Below, piece by piece: positions 29,980 through 38,002 of a stretch of DNA of 53,703 bases (position 1 is its first letter; each line of letters opens with the position of its first letter). Source of the stretch: Candidatus Magasanikbacteria bacterium RIFOXYC2_FULL_42_28 (GTDB taxonomy: Bacteria > Patescibacteria > ABY1 > Magasanikbacterales > GWA2-37-8); contig MFQZ01000004.1 in NCBI GenBank assembly GCA_001784435.1, forward strand, positions 1-53,703, written 5' to 3'. Position numbers and translations under genes: made by a program. Below the pieces are notes generated by a model that worked only from the letters and a program-made list of their open reading frames with translations, was not told the origin of the DNA and made no database searches.

Positions 29980-31530
29980 ATGCGTACCACCAACATCGCG
30001 GTGGTTCTCTGTCTCGGACTCTGGACCGCTTCGTGCGGCACCAAGGCCGAGGCCCCCGGGCTCGACGTGCCCGCGGACGACGATAACACGGCGGATGACG
30101 ACACCGCCGACAACGACGACCTCGTCGTTTGCCTCGAGTGCAACGACGATGACCCGTGCACCACGGACTGGTGCCGGGTGTCACCCCCCCCTGGGGTCGA
30201 CTCGTGTGTCCACATGAACGGGGACGCCGGCGTCACCTGCGACGACGGCAACGGTTGCACCGAGACCGACGTGTGCGACGGGGTGGGCACCTGCGTTGGC
30301 ACGCCCCTGGCGTGCGACGACGGCGATGCCTGCACCGACGACGCGTGCACCGACGGCGTGTGCAACAACACGTCCGTCACCTGCGACGACGGCGATGCGT
30401 GTACCGCGGAGTTCTGCGGGACCATCGCCGGCGGTACCGGTGGGTGCTTCTCGGTTCCCGTGGCTGGCGAAGGCTGCGAGGAGGAGTCCAACTGTACCGT
30501 CGCCAGCGATGGCGTCGGGAATTTCTCCCTGACCTGCCCGGACGGCTCCGTGGCAGAGTGGGGTGACGGCGCGGATGGCGCGCCGGGAATGGACGGAGCC
30601 GATGGGGTCGATGGGACCCCGGGTACCGACGGCGTCGATGGCAGCGACGGCACGGACGGAACCGATGGCGCGCCGGGAGCTGACGGGCTCGACGGTGCGG
30701 ACGGGGCGGATGGCGCCCCGGGTGATTCGTGCAGCGTGACTGTGCTTCCGATGGGGTGCATGGTCATTGTGTGCGGGGATGACGATCCTTCCCCGCCCCT
30801 GTGCCCGGACGTGTCCGAGGCCGGATGCACCACCACGCAGGACGGCGACTGTGCTGTCATCAACTGTGTGGGTGGATCTACGTCGCGGGTGTGCCCCACC
30901 ACGACGGCTCCTGCCTGTGTCACCGACGGCGACTGCGCCGACGGCAATGCCTGCAACGGCCACGAATCGTGTGTGGCCGGGGAGTGTGTGAATGGGGTCG
31001 TGGTGTCGTGTCTGGCCGCGGACGCGTGCCATCTCGTCGGTGAGTGTGATCCGGCGAATGGCCTGTGCTCCTCGCCTTCCGCCCCGACGGGGACGGTGTG
31101 CGACGACGGCAACGCCGGCACCACCGGCGACCAGTGCGACGGCGCTGGCCTGTGTGTGGGGGTGGCCACGCCCCCCAGCCCCGATGCCGATGGCGACGGG
31201 TACAGCATCGCGGCCGGCGATTGCGACGATGACCCCACCGTGGGTCCGTCGCCGGCCCGATGGTGCCGGGGGAGCGACACGAAGAAGTTCCTCGTGATCG
31301 ACTTCCTCGGAAGTGTGGCCCCGGCCTGCCCAGCCGGAAGTGTCGAAGTCGCGCTGACCGACGGGTCCGCGCTCAACAACCCCGGTATCCACGATACCAC
31401 CGGGGATGGCTTCGACAACAACTGCAACGGCATCATCGACGAGGGCGGCGGGGACCAGTGCACCTGGTCGCACATGTCGTCCGGTCCCGCGCTGGACTAT
31501 CTCGTTCGATGCCCGTGGATGAACCCGTAG
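29980..31530 (+). CDS. Myxococcota-like Cys-rich, collagen-like lipoprotein (cassette gene 4)
   Basis: 516 residues. A lipoprotein signal ends TASC with acylated C19. An Asp/Thr linker (DDDNTADDDTADNDD) follows, then repeated CDDGxxCTxDxC units (about 65-150) like the slime-mould/myxobacterial repeat. Next is a collagen-like stretch of about 18 Gly-x-y triplets (about 190-247), then further Cys repeats. A C-terminal metal-binding repeat pair follows (DADGDGYSIAAGDCDDD and DGFDNNCNGIIDEG). This combination is typical of Myxococcota and relatives. Expected to be a cell-surface, disulfide- and calcium-rich protein. Codons are extremely GC-rich. Ends without the 173-nt module. Confidence 0.85.
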   Translation: MRTTNIAVVLCLGLWTASCGTKAEAPGLDVPADDDNTADDDTADNDDLVVCLECNDDDPCTTDWCRVSPPPGVDSCVHMNGDAGVTCDDGNGCTETDVCDGVGTCVGTPLACDDGDACTDDACTDGVCNNTSVTCDDGDACTAEFCGTIAGGTGGCFSVPVAGEGCEEESNCTVASDGVGNFSLTCPDGSVAEWGDGADGAPGMDGADGVDGTPGTDGVDGSDGTDGTDGAPGADGLDGADGADGAPGDSCSVTVLPMGCMVIVCGDDDPSPPLCPDVSEAGCTTTQDGDCAVINCVGGSTSRVCPTTTAPACVTDGDCADGNACNGHESCVAGECVNGVVVSCLAADACHLVGECDPANGLCSSPSAPTGTVCDDGNAGTTGDQCDGAGLCVGVATPPSPDADGDGYSIAAGDCDDDPTVGPSPARWCRGSDTKKFLVIDFLGSVAPACPAGSVEVALTDGSALNNPGIHDTTGDGFDNNCNGIIDEGGGDQCTWSHMSSGPALDYLVRCPWMNP

Positions 31531-31637
31531 CGGGTATCCAACGCAGTGAGCTGGTGAACATAACACCGGCAATATAGCAAAAAAATGTCGGGAGATACCG
31601 TAATTCTCCTAGTCCGCCCAGTAAAGGAGGGGTGGAA
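31531..31637 (+). other. Tail of cassette 4
   Basis: Hairpins CTGGTG-AACATAA-CACCGG and GGAGA...CTCC. No boxA and no 173-nt module here, unlike the earlier cassettes. AAAGGAGG at 31623 precedes a tiny ORF. Confidence 0.4.
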
Positions 31638-31742
31638 ATGAAACGGAACACAATGCGTCCGTGGCGCGCAAGCGTCTGGATGTTTGACAGCAGGCGTCGG
31701 TGGGGAGGTCTCATACTTCCCTGCCGACGCCCGCCCGATTGA
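31638..31742 (+). CDS. Possible 34-aa Arg/Trp-rich peptide
   Basis: A strong AAAGGAGGGG site 6 bases before an ATG opens a 34-codon frame beginning MKRNTMRPWRASVW and ending RPPD with TGA. The peptide is rich in Arg and Trp. Its second half overlaps a hairpin (GGCGTCGG...CCGACGCC), so the region may instead be a structured tail. Coding is uncertain. Confidence 0.25.
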   Translation: MKRNTMRPWRASVWMFDSRRRWGGLILPCRRPPD

Positions 31743-31813
31743 GAACATAAAGATTTGTGTTTTCAAACAGGGTGAAGCGATTTAAAGTTTGAAGATATAG
31801 TTTTACATATTAA

Positions 31814-31870
31814 CGTCTCGGTTCGAAAATGCAAAAACTTCGTTTTTTCATTTTGCTCACCTTCGAGACG
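31814..31870. terminator. Hairpin near the end of the array
   Basis: CGTCTCG pairs with CGAGACG; inside, AAAATGCAAAAAC-TTCG-TTTTTTCATTTT forms a second AT-rich stem. Positions 31743-31813 are AT-rich with nothing recognised. Confidence 0.6.
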
Positions 31871-31875
31871 CTAAT

Positions 31876-31949
31876 AAAAATACCACCAAGTTCGTCTCTC
31901 TCATCCTATGTTTTTTTAGACAAAGGAAGAAGAACTCGGTGGTATTTTT
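31876..31949. terminator. Bidirectional terminator closing the array
   Basis: AAAAATACCACCAAGTTC and GAACTCGGTGGTATTTTT form an 18-bp stem with one mismatch and U-runs on both strands. It separates the array from the converging coiled-coil gene. Confidence 0.85.
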
Positions 31950-31962
31950 GTTTTATTTATAC

Positions 31963-32301
31963 CTATGCGACCTGCAATTGTTTTACTTGTCTTTCTAAAA
32001 AGTCCACTCGTTTGCGTAACTCCAGAATATCTTTGGCCGCGGCATCTTCATCGCCAATAATGCGTTGTTCCAATTGATCCAACTGGCGATTAATTAATTT
32101 TAACTCAGAGTGAATATACGCAAGCGCGCTGGCCATTTCAGATTTAAATTCCGACAGTTCGCCTTTGACTGACTTTATTTCCGCGCTTAGTTCTCCTTTC
32201 AATTCATCAAACCGCCTGTCCACGCTTTTAGCGAATAATTCCATTGCCTCTAAAATTTCGTTATTACTCACCTCTTTTTTGGCTGTCATATTGTTTGACA
32301 T
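31963..32301 (-). CDS. Small coiled-coil protein
   Basis: About 112 residues from the Met of MSNNMTAKK. Nearly the whole chain is heptad-patterned coiled coil (IKSVKGELSEFKSEMASALA, LKLINRQLDQLEQRI, LRKRVDFLERQVKQLQ). Small coiled-coil proteins of this kind are common in CPR genomes, with no assigned role. The gene converges on the array through the shared terminator and has host-like codons. The start is uncertain by a few residues (Met at 32289, 32301 or 32316). Confidence 0.65.
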   Translation of the reverse strand: MSNNMTAKKEVSNNEILEAMELFAKSVDRRFDELKGELSAEIKSVKGELSEFKSEMASALAYIHSELKLINRQLDQLEQRIIGDEDAAAKDILELRKRVDFLERQVKQLQVA

Positions 32302-32376
32302 TAATTTTTTAAGCAAATTTATTATATCATTGTTTTAAAATAATTGTCAAACGCAATGGATTTTTTAATAGTAATA

Positions 32377-32385
32377 TGGTAAAAT
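32377..32385 (+). promoter_or_regulatory. Extended -10 promoter, leaderless start
   Basis: TGGTAAAAT ends 7 bases before the ATG at 32393, so transcription should begin at or next to the start codon. The -35 region is poor. Confidence 0.5.
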
Positions 32386-32392
32386 ATATCTT

Positions 32393-33778
32393 ATGATTGC
32401 ACAAACAATTAGTACCAGATCAACCAGATTAAAATTTTTGGTCGTGATTTTAGCGACTGTTTTGGCTTTTGGCGCCACTATTTTTTACGGCACTTTTGGC
32501 GCGGTTTTGGCCGGAGTGGTTTTTTTGATTTGGTTTTTTTCCAGCCGTTTGACGATTGGTTGGTATATTTTGGTGGCGTTGTCACCCTTTATCGGCTGGC
32601 AAATTTATTTGGAACATTATTTTCGCGGGTCGCCGTTTTTTGCCGGTTGGAACGCGCCACCGGTGGAGTTTTGGGCGATTTTAATGTTGCTGGCTTTTGC
32701 TTTAGATTATGTTCGTCAATTGTTTGACGGCGCACAACCGCGCTTGATTTTTCCTCGGGCTAAATATTTTTTGTTGTTTGGCGCGAGCGCTTTTCTGTCG
32801 CTCATTAACATCCCGGCGTCCGAACGCTTGGCTGGTGTTAAATTTATTGCGCACTTTTTTTTATTTACTTATTTTGCCTATGTTTTTTTGGGAGCCAATA
32901 TTGTCAAATCAAAAATTGTTTGGGAAAACAGTTTAAAAATTTTAGTGGGCGTTGGTATTTTCGGCGCGGCGACGGGGGCGTGGTCGTTGTTTATCGGCGC
33001 TTGGAATGTGGGCGGATTAGAGCGCGCAGTGCCATTGCCCATTGGCGGAATTTGGCCATTGGGCGACCAGCATATTTTACTCGCGGAATTTTTGCTCATT
33101 GCTTTAATATCTGCTTGGTATTTTTACTTAACTCGCAAAACATTTTTGACCGGTTTGTTGACGTTATTTATTGGCGTTGTCGGCCTGCTGACCTGGTCGC
33201 GTTCTTTTTGGTTGGCGATTATTATTACCGGCGCGGTGGTGGGATTTCAATATCGCGCTAAAATTAATTGGGCGGGGATAGCGCAAAAATTTTTGCCGCT
33301 TTTGATTATTTTATTATTCGTGGTCGGTTACTGGTTTTATTTTATGTATTCGGCTGATATGGTAATTGGCAGTTCTAATAGCGCGCGCGCGTCTGGCGCC
33401 GAATTCGCCTGGGAGTTGGCGCGGACTTATCCGTTAATCGGGGCGGGAGTGGGTAGTTTTGTGCCACGCTTAAGCGAAATATATTATTATCGGATTGATT
33501 TTGGTGACGCCGTGGACGCGCTGGGCTGGCCACAGAAAATTTTGGCTGAACAGGGATTTTTAGGTTTTGGCATATTCGTCGGTCTTATCGCCAGCGTTTT
33601 ATATTCTTTGCGGAGCGCGTTTTTGGCAACTGGTAGTCGTGCCAATCGTATTATTTATTTTTCGGCCTTCTGTCTATTTTTGGCACCGTTAATTTTTGAA
33701 ATGTTTACCACTAATTATTACAGCGCGCGCTTGTGGGTACCATTGGCTTTGGCGCTCGCGGTTATCGATGATCTATGA
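32393..33778 (+). CDS. O-antigen ligase/polymerase-like membrane protein
   Basis: 461 residues with about 11-12 membrane segments and a long extracytoplasmic loop near residues 320-370. LTWSRSFWLAII in a helix (about 263-275) matches the conserved SRxxW/L region of the Wzy_C/WaaL O-antigen ligase family, and the late loop contains the usual glycine-rich GAGVGSFVPR. Such proteins polymerise or ligate lipid-linked sugar chains at the outer face of the membrane. It overlaps the next gene by 4 bases, so the three-gene set 32393-36854 is an operon for a surface polysaccharide. Confidence 0.82.
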   Translation: MIAQTISTRSTRLKFLVVILATVLAFGATIFYGTFGAVLAGVVFLIWFFSSRLTIGWYILVALSPFIGWQIYLEHYFRGSPFFAGWNAPPVEFWAILMLLAFALDYVRQLFDGAQPRLIFPRAKYFLLFGASAFLSLINIPASERLAGVKFIAHFFLFTYFAYVFLGANIVKSKIVWENSLKILVGVGIFGAATGAWSLFIGAWNVGGLERAVPLPIGGIWPLGDQHILLAEFLLIALISAWYFYLTRKTFLTGLLTLFIGVVGLLTWSRSFWLAIIITGAVVGFQYRAKINWAGIAQKFLPLLIILLFVVGYWFYFMYSADMVIGSSNSARASGAEFAWELARTYPLIGAGVGSFVPRLSEIYYYRIDFGDAVDALGWPQKILAEQGFLGFGIFVGLIASVLYSLRSAFLATGSRANRIIYFSAFCLFLAPLIFEMFTTNYYSARLWVPLALALAVIDDL

Positions 33779-34863
33779 AAATAAAAATTTTACAAATTAT
33801 TCCATGTTTTGCGCGAGGCGGAGCCGAAACCATGGCGTTAAATTATGCCAAATTTTTGGATAAAAATAAATTTGAAGTGATTACCGCGAGTTGTGTTGAA
33901 GGTGGGGAATTGGAAAAAGATTTCGCGACTGCCGGCGCGCCTGTTTGGGTTGGCTCCAGACGAAAAATGTTCGGTCGATTAGGTGTTTGGTATGCTTTGG
34001 CCAAATTTACCAAAGAGCAACGGCCTGATATTTTGCATACGCATTTATTTGGGGCGGATTTGGTCGCGTGGATTTTGAAAAAAGTTTTCAGAATTAAATT
34101 TTATTGGGTAGTTACTGTCCACAATCGTGAGCGCGGATTTGGTTGGTGGCGGATGCATGTTTGGAAAATGATTTTACGGTCGGCTGATAAAATAATTGCG
34201 GTTTCAGCCGCGACCGGCGAGTATGTTCACGAATATTTAGACGTTTCCGCTCATAAGATGACGGTGATAAATAATGGCATTGATTTGAGCCCTTGGTTAA
34301 ATGTACCGGCTGTTTCCGAGAGTAGCGTTACGTTGCGTTTGGCGGTGGTTGGGCGTTTGACTAAACAAAAAGGACAGGAATTTTTATGGCGCGCTTTGGC
34401 AAATTTGAAACATCCTTGGCAGTTGGGGGTGTTTGGCACTGGTGAAGATGAAAAAAAATTAAATCAACTGGCGCAAAAATTAAACATTGCTGATAAAATC
34501 ATCTGGCACGGTTTGATAGTCGATTGGTCTCGTGAATTAGCCGATGTTAATGTGGTGGTGGCACCAGCGCTCTGGGAAGGATTGAGTTTGGTGGTAATGG
34601 AATCAATGACCGCCGGCAAGGCGGTAGTCGCAAGTTTGGAAGCCGGCCAGGGCTTAATTGAAAATAATATTACCGGTTTGCTGGTACGGCCCGGATCGGT
34701 TGGGGATTTGTTCGGCGCGCTTGAATCATTGTCGGTTGATCACAAAAAAATTAAATTGCTTGGTAACAACGCTCGCGCTTATGCTAAAAAATATTTTGAT
34801 ATTAAACAAAATACGTTGGCAGTAGAAAAAGTTTATTGGCAAATTTTAAGTGGACAGAAATGA
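33775..34863 (+). CDS. Family 4 glycosyltransferase (GT-B)
   Basis: 362 residues. The N-terminal acceptor domain starts KILQIIPCFARGGAETMALNY and contains HTHLFGADLVAW. The C-terminal donor domain has GRLTKQKGQEFLWRAL and the E-x7-E motif within PALWEGLSLVVMESM. This is a retaining nucleotide-sugar glycosyltransferase acting on the cytoplasmic side. It overlaps the ligase-like gene (ATGA) and the next gene (ATGA), so translation is coupled. The sugar and acceptor are unknown. Confidence 0.9.
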   Translation: MKIKILQIIPCFARGGAETMALNYAKFLDKNKFEVITASCVEGGELEKDFATAGAPVWVGSRRKMFGRLGVWYALAKFTKEQRPDILHTHLFGADLVAWILKKVFRIKFYWVVTVHNRERGFGWWRMHVWKMILRSADKIIAVSAATGEYVHEYLDVSAHKMTVINNGIDLSPWLNVPAVSESSVTLRLAVVGRLTKQKGQEFLWRALANLKHPWQLGVFGTGEDEKKLNQLAQKLNIADKIIWHGLIVDWSRELADVNVVVAPALWEGLSLVVMESMTAGKAVVASLEAGQGLIENNITGLLVRPGSVGDLFGALESLSVDHKKIKLLGNNARAYAKKYFDIKQNTLAVEKVYWQILSGQK

Positions 34864-36854
34864 GACACTCAAATAATTTTAAATTTTATCGTTTAATCAC
34901 GGCCGTTTTTACCGGTTTATTTTTGTTGGTTTTTGGGTTTTGGCATTTGACCGCGCAATCAGCGCCACTTCTCGCCAATTATTATCTACCCTGGCAAATT
35001 CCGGCGAGCGAAGTGGCCAATTTGGCCAAGTATGATTTATTGGTGTTAGATATGGAAACGCAGGTGACCAGTCGGGCGCAAATTGAAAAAATAAAGAGTT
35101 TGAATCCGGATATAATTTTGTTGGCCTATGTAACTTCGGAAGAAATCAGCGCAAGCGCGGCTACGTCCGGAAGCAGTTTACGGCGAAAATTACGCGCCGG
35201 CATCGCGCCCGAATGGTTTTTAAAAAAGTCCGATGGCAGTAGTTTAAGTTTTTGGCCAGGCACAGTGATGTTAAATCCTTCCGATAGTTGTCCGATTGTT
35301 AATGGCTGGAAATGGAATAGTTATTTGGCGAATTTTATGACGCGAGAGGTTTTGGCGACCGGTTTATGGAGTGGGGTTTTTTATGATAATTCGTTTGACA
35401 GTATCACTTGGTTTTCCGGATCAGGGATTGATTTGAATTTGGATAAGATAAATGACATTGATCCGAATAATTCTTGGCGTGTCGGTATGCGTCAGTTATT
35501 TGCGTCCACCTACGCGACTGGTAAAAATTATTTAGTGGTTGGTAACGCGTTTGTTGACACCTATCGCCACGACAATAACGGGGTTATGATTGAAAATTTT
35601 CAGAATTTACCGTGGCAGGACGTTTTGCGAGTTTATCGCAGTCAATTAAGCGGTCAACCGCAACCGCGGGTGGTAATACTAAACGGCAATACCGGCAATA
35701 CGGGCGCGCGCGCGGACTATCGCAATGTGCGTTATGGTTTGACGACGGCGCTCATCGGCGGTGATGGCTATTTTGCTTTTGATTATGGCGATAAAGATCA
35801 CGGTCAGACCTGGTGGTATGACGAGTATGATGTTAATTTGGGCGCGCCTTTGGGCAAAGAAGTGCAAAATGGGGGAACGTATCGCCGTGATTTTGAGAGT
35901 GGCGTGGCTTTAATTAATCCGACCGAACAGACACAGACAATTGATTTGGGCGGAGAATATGAAAAAATTATTGGCACGCAAGACAAGGCGGTCAACAGTG
36001 GCGGAATTGTGAGTAAATTAAATTTGCCGAGTAAGGATGGCATTATTTTGCGCAAAACATTTCAAGATGTCAGCAATGTCTTTTTTTTAAACGGTGGCTT
36101 GGCGCGGTTTTTTACGCCTGAAGGCAAACGAGCGCGCAATGGTTTTTTTGCGTTCACGCTGGGATTTGCCGGTGGCGATATGATTTACAAGGGGGATTTA
36201 GACGGACAGACCGGTTATGAAAAAATTGCCGGCGAAAACCAAATTTTTTATGTGTTAGATAGCACCGGTAAAATTTGGCAAGACAGTTGGCCGTTTTTTA
36301 ACAGCGGTAATCCGGCGGCGACGCCCGCTAATTTAAATTTAAGCGTGGGCGAATTGGAAAAAGGTAAAGGCAAAAAAATTGTTTTGTCCGGCAGTAGCGG
36401 GGGCGCGGTTTTAATTACCACTTATTATGGCGCGCCAATTTATGAAAAAAAATATCCGCTGGGCGGAAAATATAACAAAGGTTTTAGCACGGCGGTGGGC
36501 GATACCGATGGTGGCGACGGCGAAATTATTTTGGGAACCGGCGCGGGCGTGGCAGGCGAAGTTTTGATAATGGATGCGAGCGCGTCCAAAATTAAAAAAA
36601 GATTTTATCCGTATGGTTCCGGTTTTAAAGGTGGCGTGTTTGTGGGGGCGGGTGATATTAATGGCGACGGTCGCGCGGAAGTTTTGACCGTGGCCAAAGT
36701 AAACGACAAAATATTAGTAAAAACATTTTCCGGCGTCGGCAAACAATTAAAAGAATTTTCCGCTGGCACCGCTTTGGGCTCCAATCGTTTTAGTGTGGGC
36801 GTGACTGATGTTGATGGCGACGGTAAGGTGGAGATCGTGGTGGGGAGTAATTAA
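34860..36854 (+). CDS. Secreted glycoside hydrolase-like protein (GHL15 type) with FG-GAP repeats
   Basis: About 664 residues from ATG 34860, which overlaps the glycosyltransferase stop. An N-terminal membrane helix or signal (about 10-32) is followed by a barrel resembling the hypothetical glycosyl hydrolase 15 family (YYLPWQIPASEVANLAKYDLLVLD, GVFYDNSFDSITWF). The C-terminal third has three FG-GAP/VCBS-like repeats (VGDTDGGDGEIILGTGAG, AGDINGDGRAEVLTVA, VTDVDGDGKVEIVVGSN), a calcium-binding propeller type. It may trim or bind the polysaccharide made by the two genes before it. The substrate is unknown. Confidence 0.8.
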   Translation: MRHSNNFKFYRLITAVFTGLFLLVFGFWHLTAQSAPLLANYYLPWQIPASEVANLAKYDLLVLDMETQVTSRAQIEKIKSLNPDIILLAYVTSEEISASAATSGSSLRRKLRAGIAPEWFLKKSDGSSLSFWPGTVMLNPSDSCPIVNGWKWNSYLANFMTREVLATGLWSGVFYDNSFDSITWFSGSGIDLNLDKINDIDPNNSWRVGMRQLFASTYATGKNYLVVGNAFVDTYRHDNNGVMIENFQNLPWQDVLRVYRSQLSGQPQPRVVILNGNTGNTGARADYRNVRYGLTTALIGGDGYFAFDYGDKDHGQTWWYDEYDVNLGAPLGKEVQNGGTYRRDFESGVALINPTEQTQTIDLGGEYEKIIGTQDKAVNSGGIVSKLNLPSKDGIILRKTFQDVSNVFFLNGGLARFFTPEGKRARNGFFAFTLGFAGGDMIYKGDLDGQTGYEKIAGENQIFYVLDSTGKIWQDSWPFFNSGNPAATPANLNLSVGELEKGKGKKIVLSGSSGGAVLITTYYGAPIYEKKYPLGGKYNKGFSTAVGDTDGGDGEIILGTGAGVAGEVLIMDASASKIKKRFYPYGSGFKGGVFVGAGDINGDGRAEVLTVAKVNDKILVKTFSGVGKQLKEFSAGTALGSNRFSVGVTDVDGDGKVEIVVGSN

Positions 36855-36855
36855 A

Positions 36856-37791
36856 TTATCTGCCGGTAATAAGTAGCGCCACTGTACCGTTTGGCTCCCA
36901 GCCGTTTGCGAGCGCCTGACGCAACCCGACGAGCGCCAAAGCGCTGTTGGGCGATAATTTTATTTTTTCAGTTTTAAACGCGAGCGCCATCGCGTTTTTT
37001 ATTTCTTTATTTGTTGCCATATAACCGACACCGCGAGATTTTTTTAAGGCCTCTAAAATTTCCGGTTTGCGCAGACCGACTTTGTCTACGATTGCCGAGG
37101 CGAGTGAGTGAACCACCCCTTTGGTCCCCTCCTTGAAAAGGAGGGGAGAAGCGATTGCCCTCTCCTTTTCAAGGAGGGGGGAGGGGGTGGTTTTTACGAA
37201 AGGGTGACAAGCATCAGTTTGCACAATATGCACCGGTATTTTGCCCTTGGAAGCCACGTAAAGGCCCACCGCCGTTGTTCCGCTTGAAGTCGGTATGAAG
37301 ACCGCTTTTAGGTCTTTGATTTTACTTAGTTCAGCGTAGAGGCCGGCATAGCCCACAAGCGCCAAATTATCCGTAGATTGGCGCAGTAATTGCGCGCCCA
37401 TTTTGGCTAACAAAAACGCCGATTGTTTAGGGTTCTCGGTTTTGGCGATGGTGATAAATTTATTTTTTATTGTTTTTAGTTTTAATAATTTTTCTTTATC
37501 AATATTTTTGCCAATAAAAATTGCTAAATGTAGTGGATCGGTTTTGTGTTGGCGATTATAATCGCGCACATATAACCCGGCCGCGAGCGCCGCGTTGCCG
37601 GATGAAGAAATTACAAAATCGCGTTCACCTTGGGAAGCGTATTTTTTTATCATTAGCGGGATTGACCGCCCCTTGTGCGAGCCGTAGGGGTGAAGGTCTT
37701 CGCGCTTAAGATAGAGGGCGGTTTTTAGTCCTAATGCTTCAGCAAGTTTTTTGGCTTGGGGTTGGGGCGTTACAGGCATTGACATTGTCAT
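36856..37791 (-). CDS. PLP-dependent enzyme of the threonine-synthase/cysteine-synthase fold
   Basis: 311 residues. The Schiff-base lysine is K40 in YGSHKGRSIP; SSSGNAALAAG and TSSGTTAVG are phosphate- and substrate-binding loops. The layout fits fold type II PLP enzymes (threonine synthase, tryptophan synthase beta-like), though it is shorter than most. A 78-bp palindromic insert (37113-37190) adds exactly 26 codons. The stop is 1 base from the stop of the converging glycoside-hydrolase gene. The start is ambiguous among Met 1, 3 and 5; all overlap the divergent promoter. Confidence 0.82.
   Translation of the reverse strand: MTMSMPVTPQPQAKKLAEALGLKTALYLKREDLHPYGSHKGRSIPLMIKKYASQGERDFVISSSGNAALAAGLYVRDYNRQHKTDPLHLAIFIGKNIDKEKLLKLKTIKNKFITIAKTENPKQSAFLLAKMGAQLLRQSTDNLALVGYAGLYAELSKIKDLKAVFIPTSSGTTAVGLYVASKGKIPVHIVQTDACHPFVKTTPSPLLEKERAIASPLLFKEGTKGVVHSLASAIVDKVGLRKPEILEALKKSRGVGYMATNKEIKNAMALAFKTEKIKLSPNSALALVGLRQALANGWEPNGTVALLITGR
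37113..37190. repeat. 78-bp palindromic insert inside the PLP-enzyme gene
   Basis: Outer CCACCCC/GGGGTGG arms enclose CCCCTCCTTGAAAAGGAGGGG and CTCCTTTTCAAGGAG hairpins. The length is divisible by 3, and it encodes residues running from TTPSPLLEKERA to LLFKEGTKGVV, which no PLP-enzyme homolog needs. Confidence 0.8.
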
Positions 37792-37807
37792 AAAAAAGGT
37801 GTATAAT
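37779..37807 (+). promoter_or_regulatory. Consensus promoter for the zinc-ribbon gene
   Basis: TTGACA-17-TATAAT, both hexamers perfect, overlapping the first codons of the divergent PLP gene. The zinc-ribbon ATG is 30 bases downstream. Confidence 0.88.
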
Positions 37808-37837
37808 GCGACTATATTTATAAATACTATATATTAT

Positions 37838-38002
37838 ATGCGTCTAGTTTGCCCAGAATGTAAAAATGATGTTGATTTATCTTCTTATGTTGATATGGAA
37901 AACGGCATCGTTGTGGAATGTGATTCTTGCGGTATGACTTTGGAAGTTACCAACTGCGAAAGTGACCCAATCGCCGCCCAAATCGTGGAAGAAGGCAAGT
38001 AA
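37838..38002 (+). CDS. Small zinc-ribbon protein, LysW-like
   Basis: 54 residues with two CxxC pairs (CPEC near the N-terminus, CDSC near residue 29) flanking acidic residues, then an acidic C-terminal tail ending EEGK. It resembles LysW/ArgW amino-group carrier proteins of lysine or arginine biosynthesis, which end in EDWGE. The terminal Glu that would be modified is not the last residue here, so a carrier role is doubtful. It has its own perfect promoter. It is a very small gene between divergent and convergent neighbours. Confidence 0.7.
   Translation: MRLVCPECKNDVDLSSYVDMENGIVVECDSCGMTLEVTNCESDPIAAQIVEEGK

Noticed and set aside
26850..31577. Many long frames on other strands and frames across the GC-rich array
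   Set aside because: High GC suppresses stop codons in all frames; only the chosen frames have SD sites, signal peptides or domain patterns.
26393..31949. Integron gene-cassette array
   Set aside because: The layout is reminiscent, but the tails lack attC-type R and L boxes with GTTRRRY ends, and no tyrosine integrase is in the window.
26393..31949. Assembly chimera with a Myxococcota contig
   Set aside because: It cannot be excluded without reads, but GC-rich genes alternate with AT-rich linkers several times and a repeat of the host family lies inside, which a simple chimera would not give.
33775..34863. Alternative genetic code (UGA as Gly)
   Set aside because: Several genes end at UGA exactly where family length predicts, for example this glycosyltransferase, so UGA is a stop.
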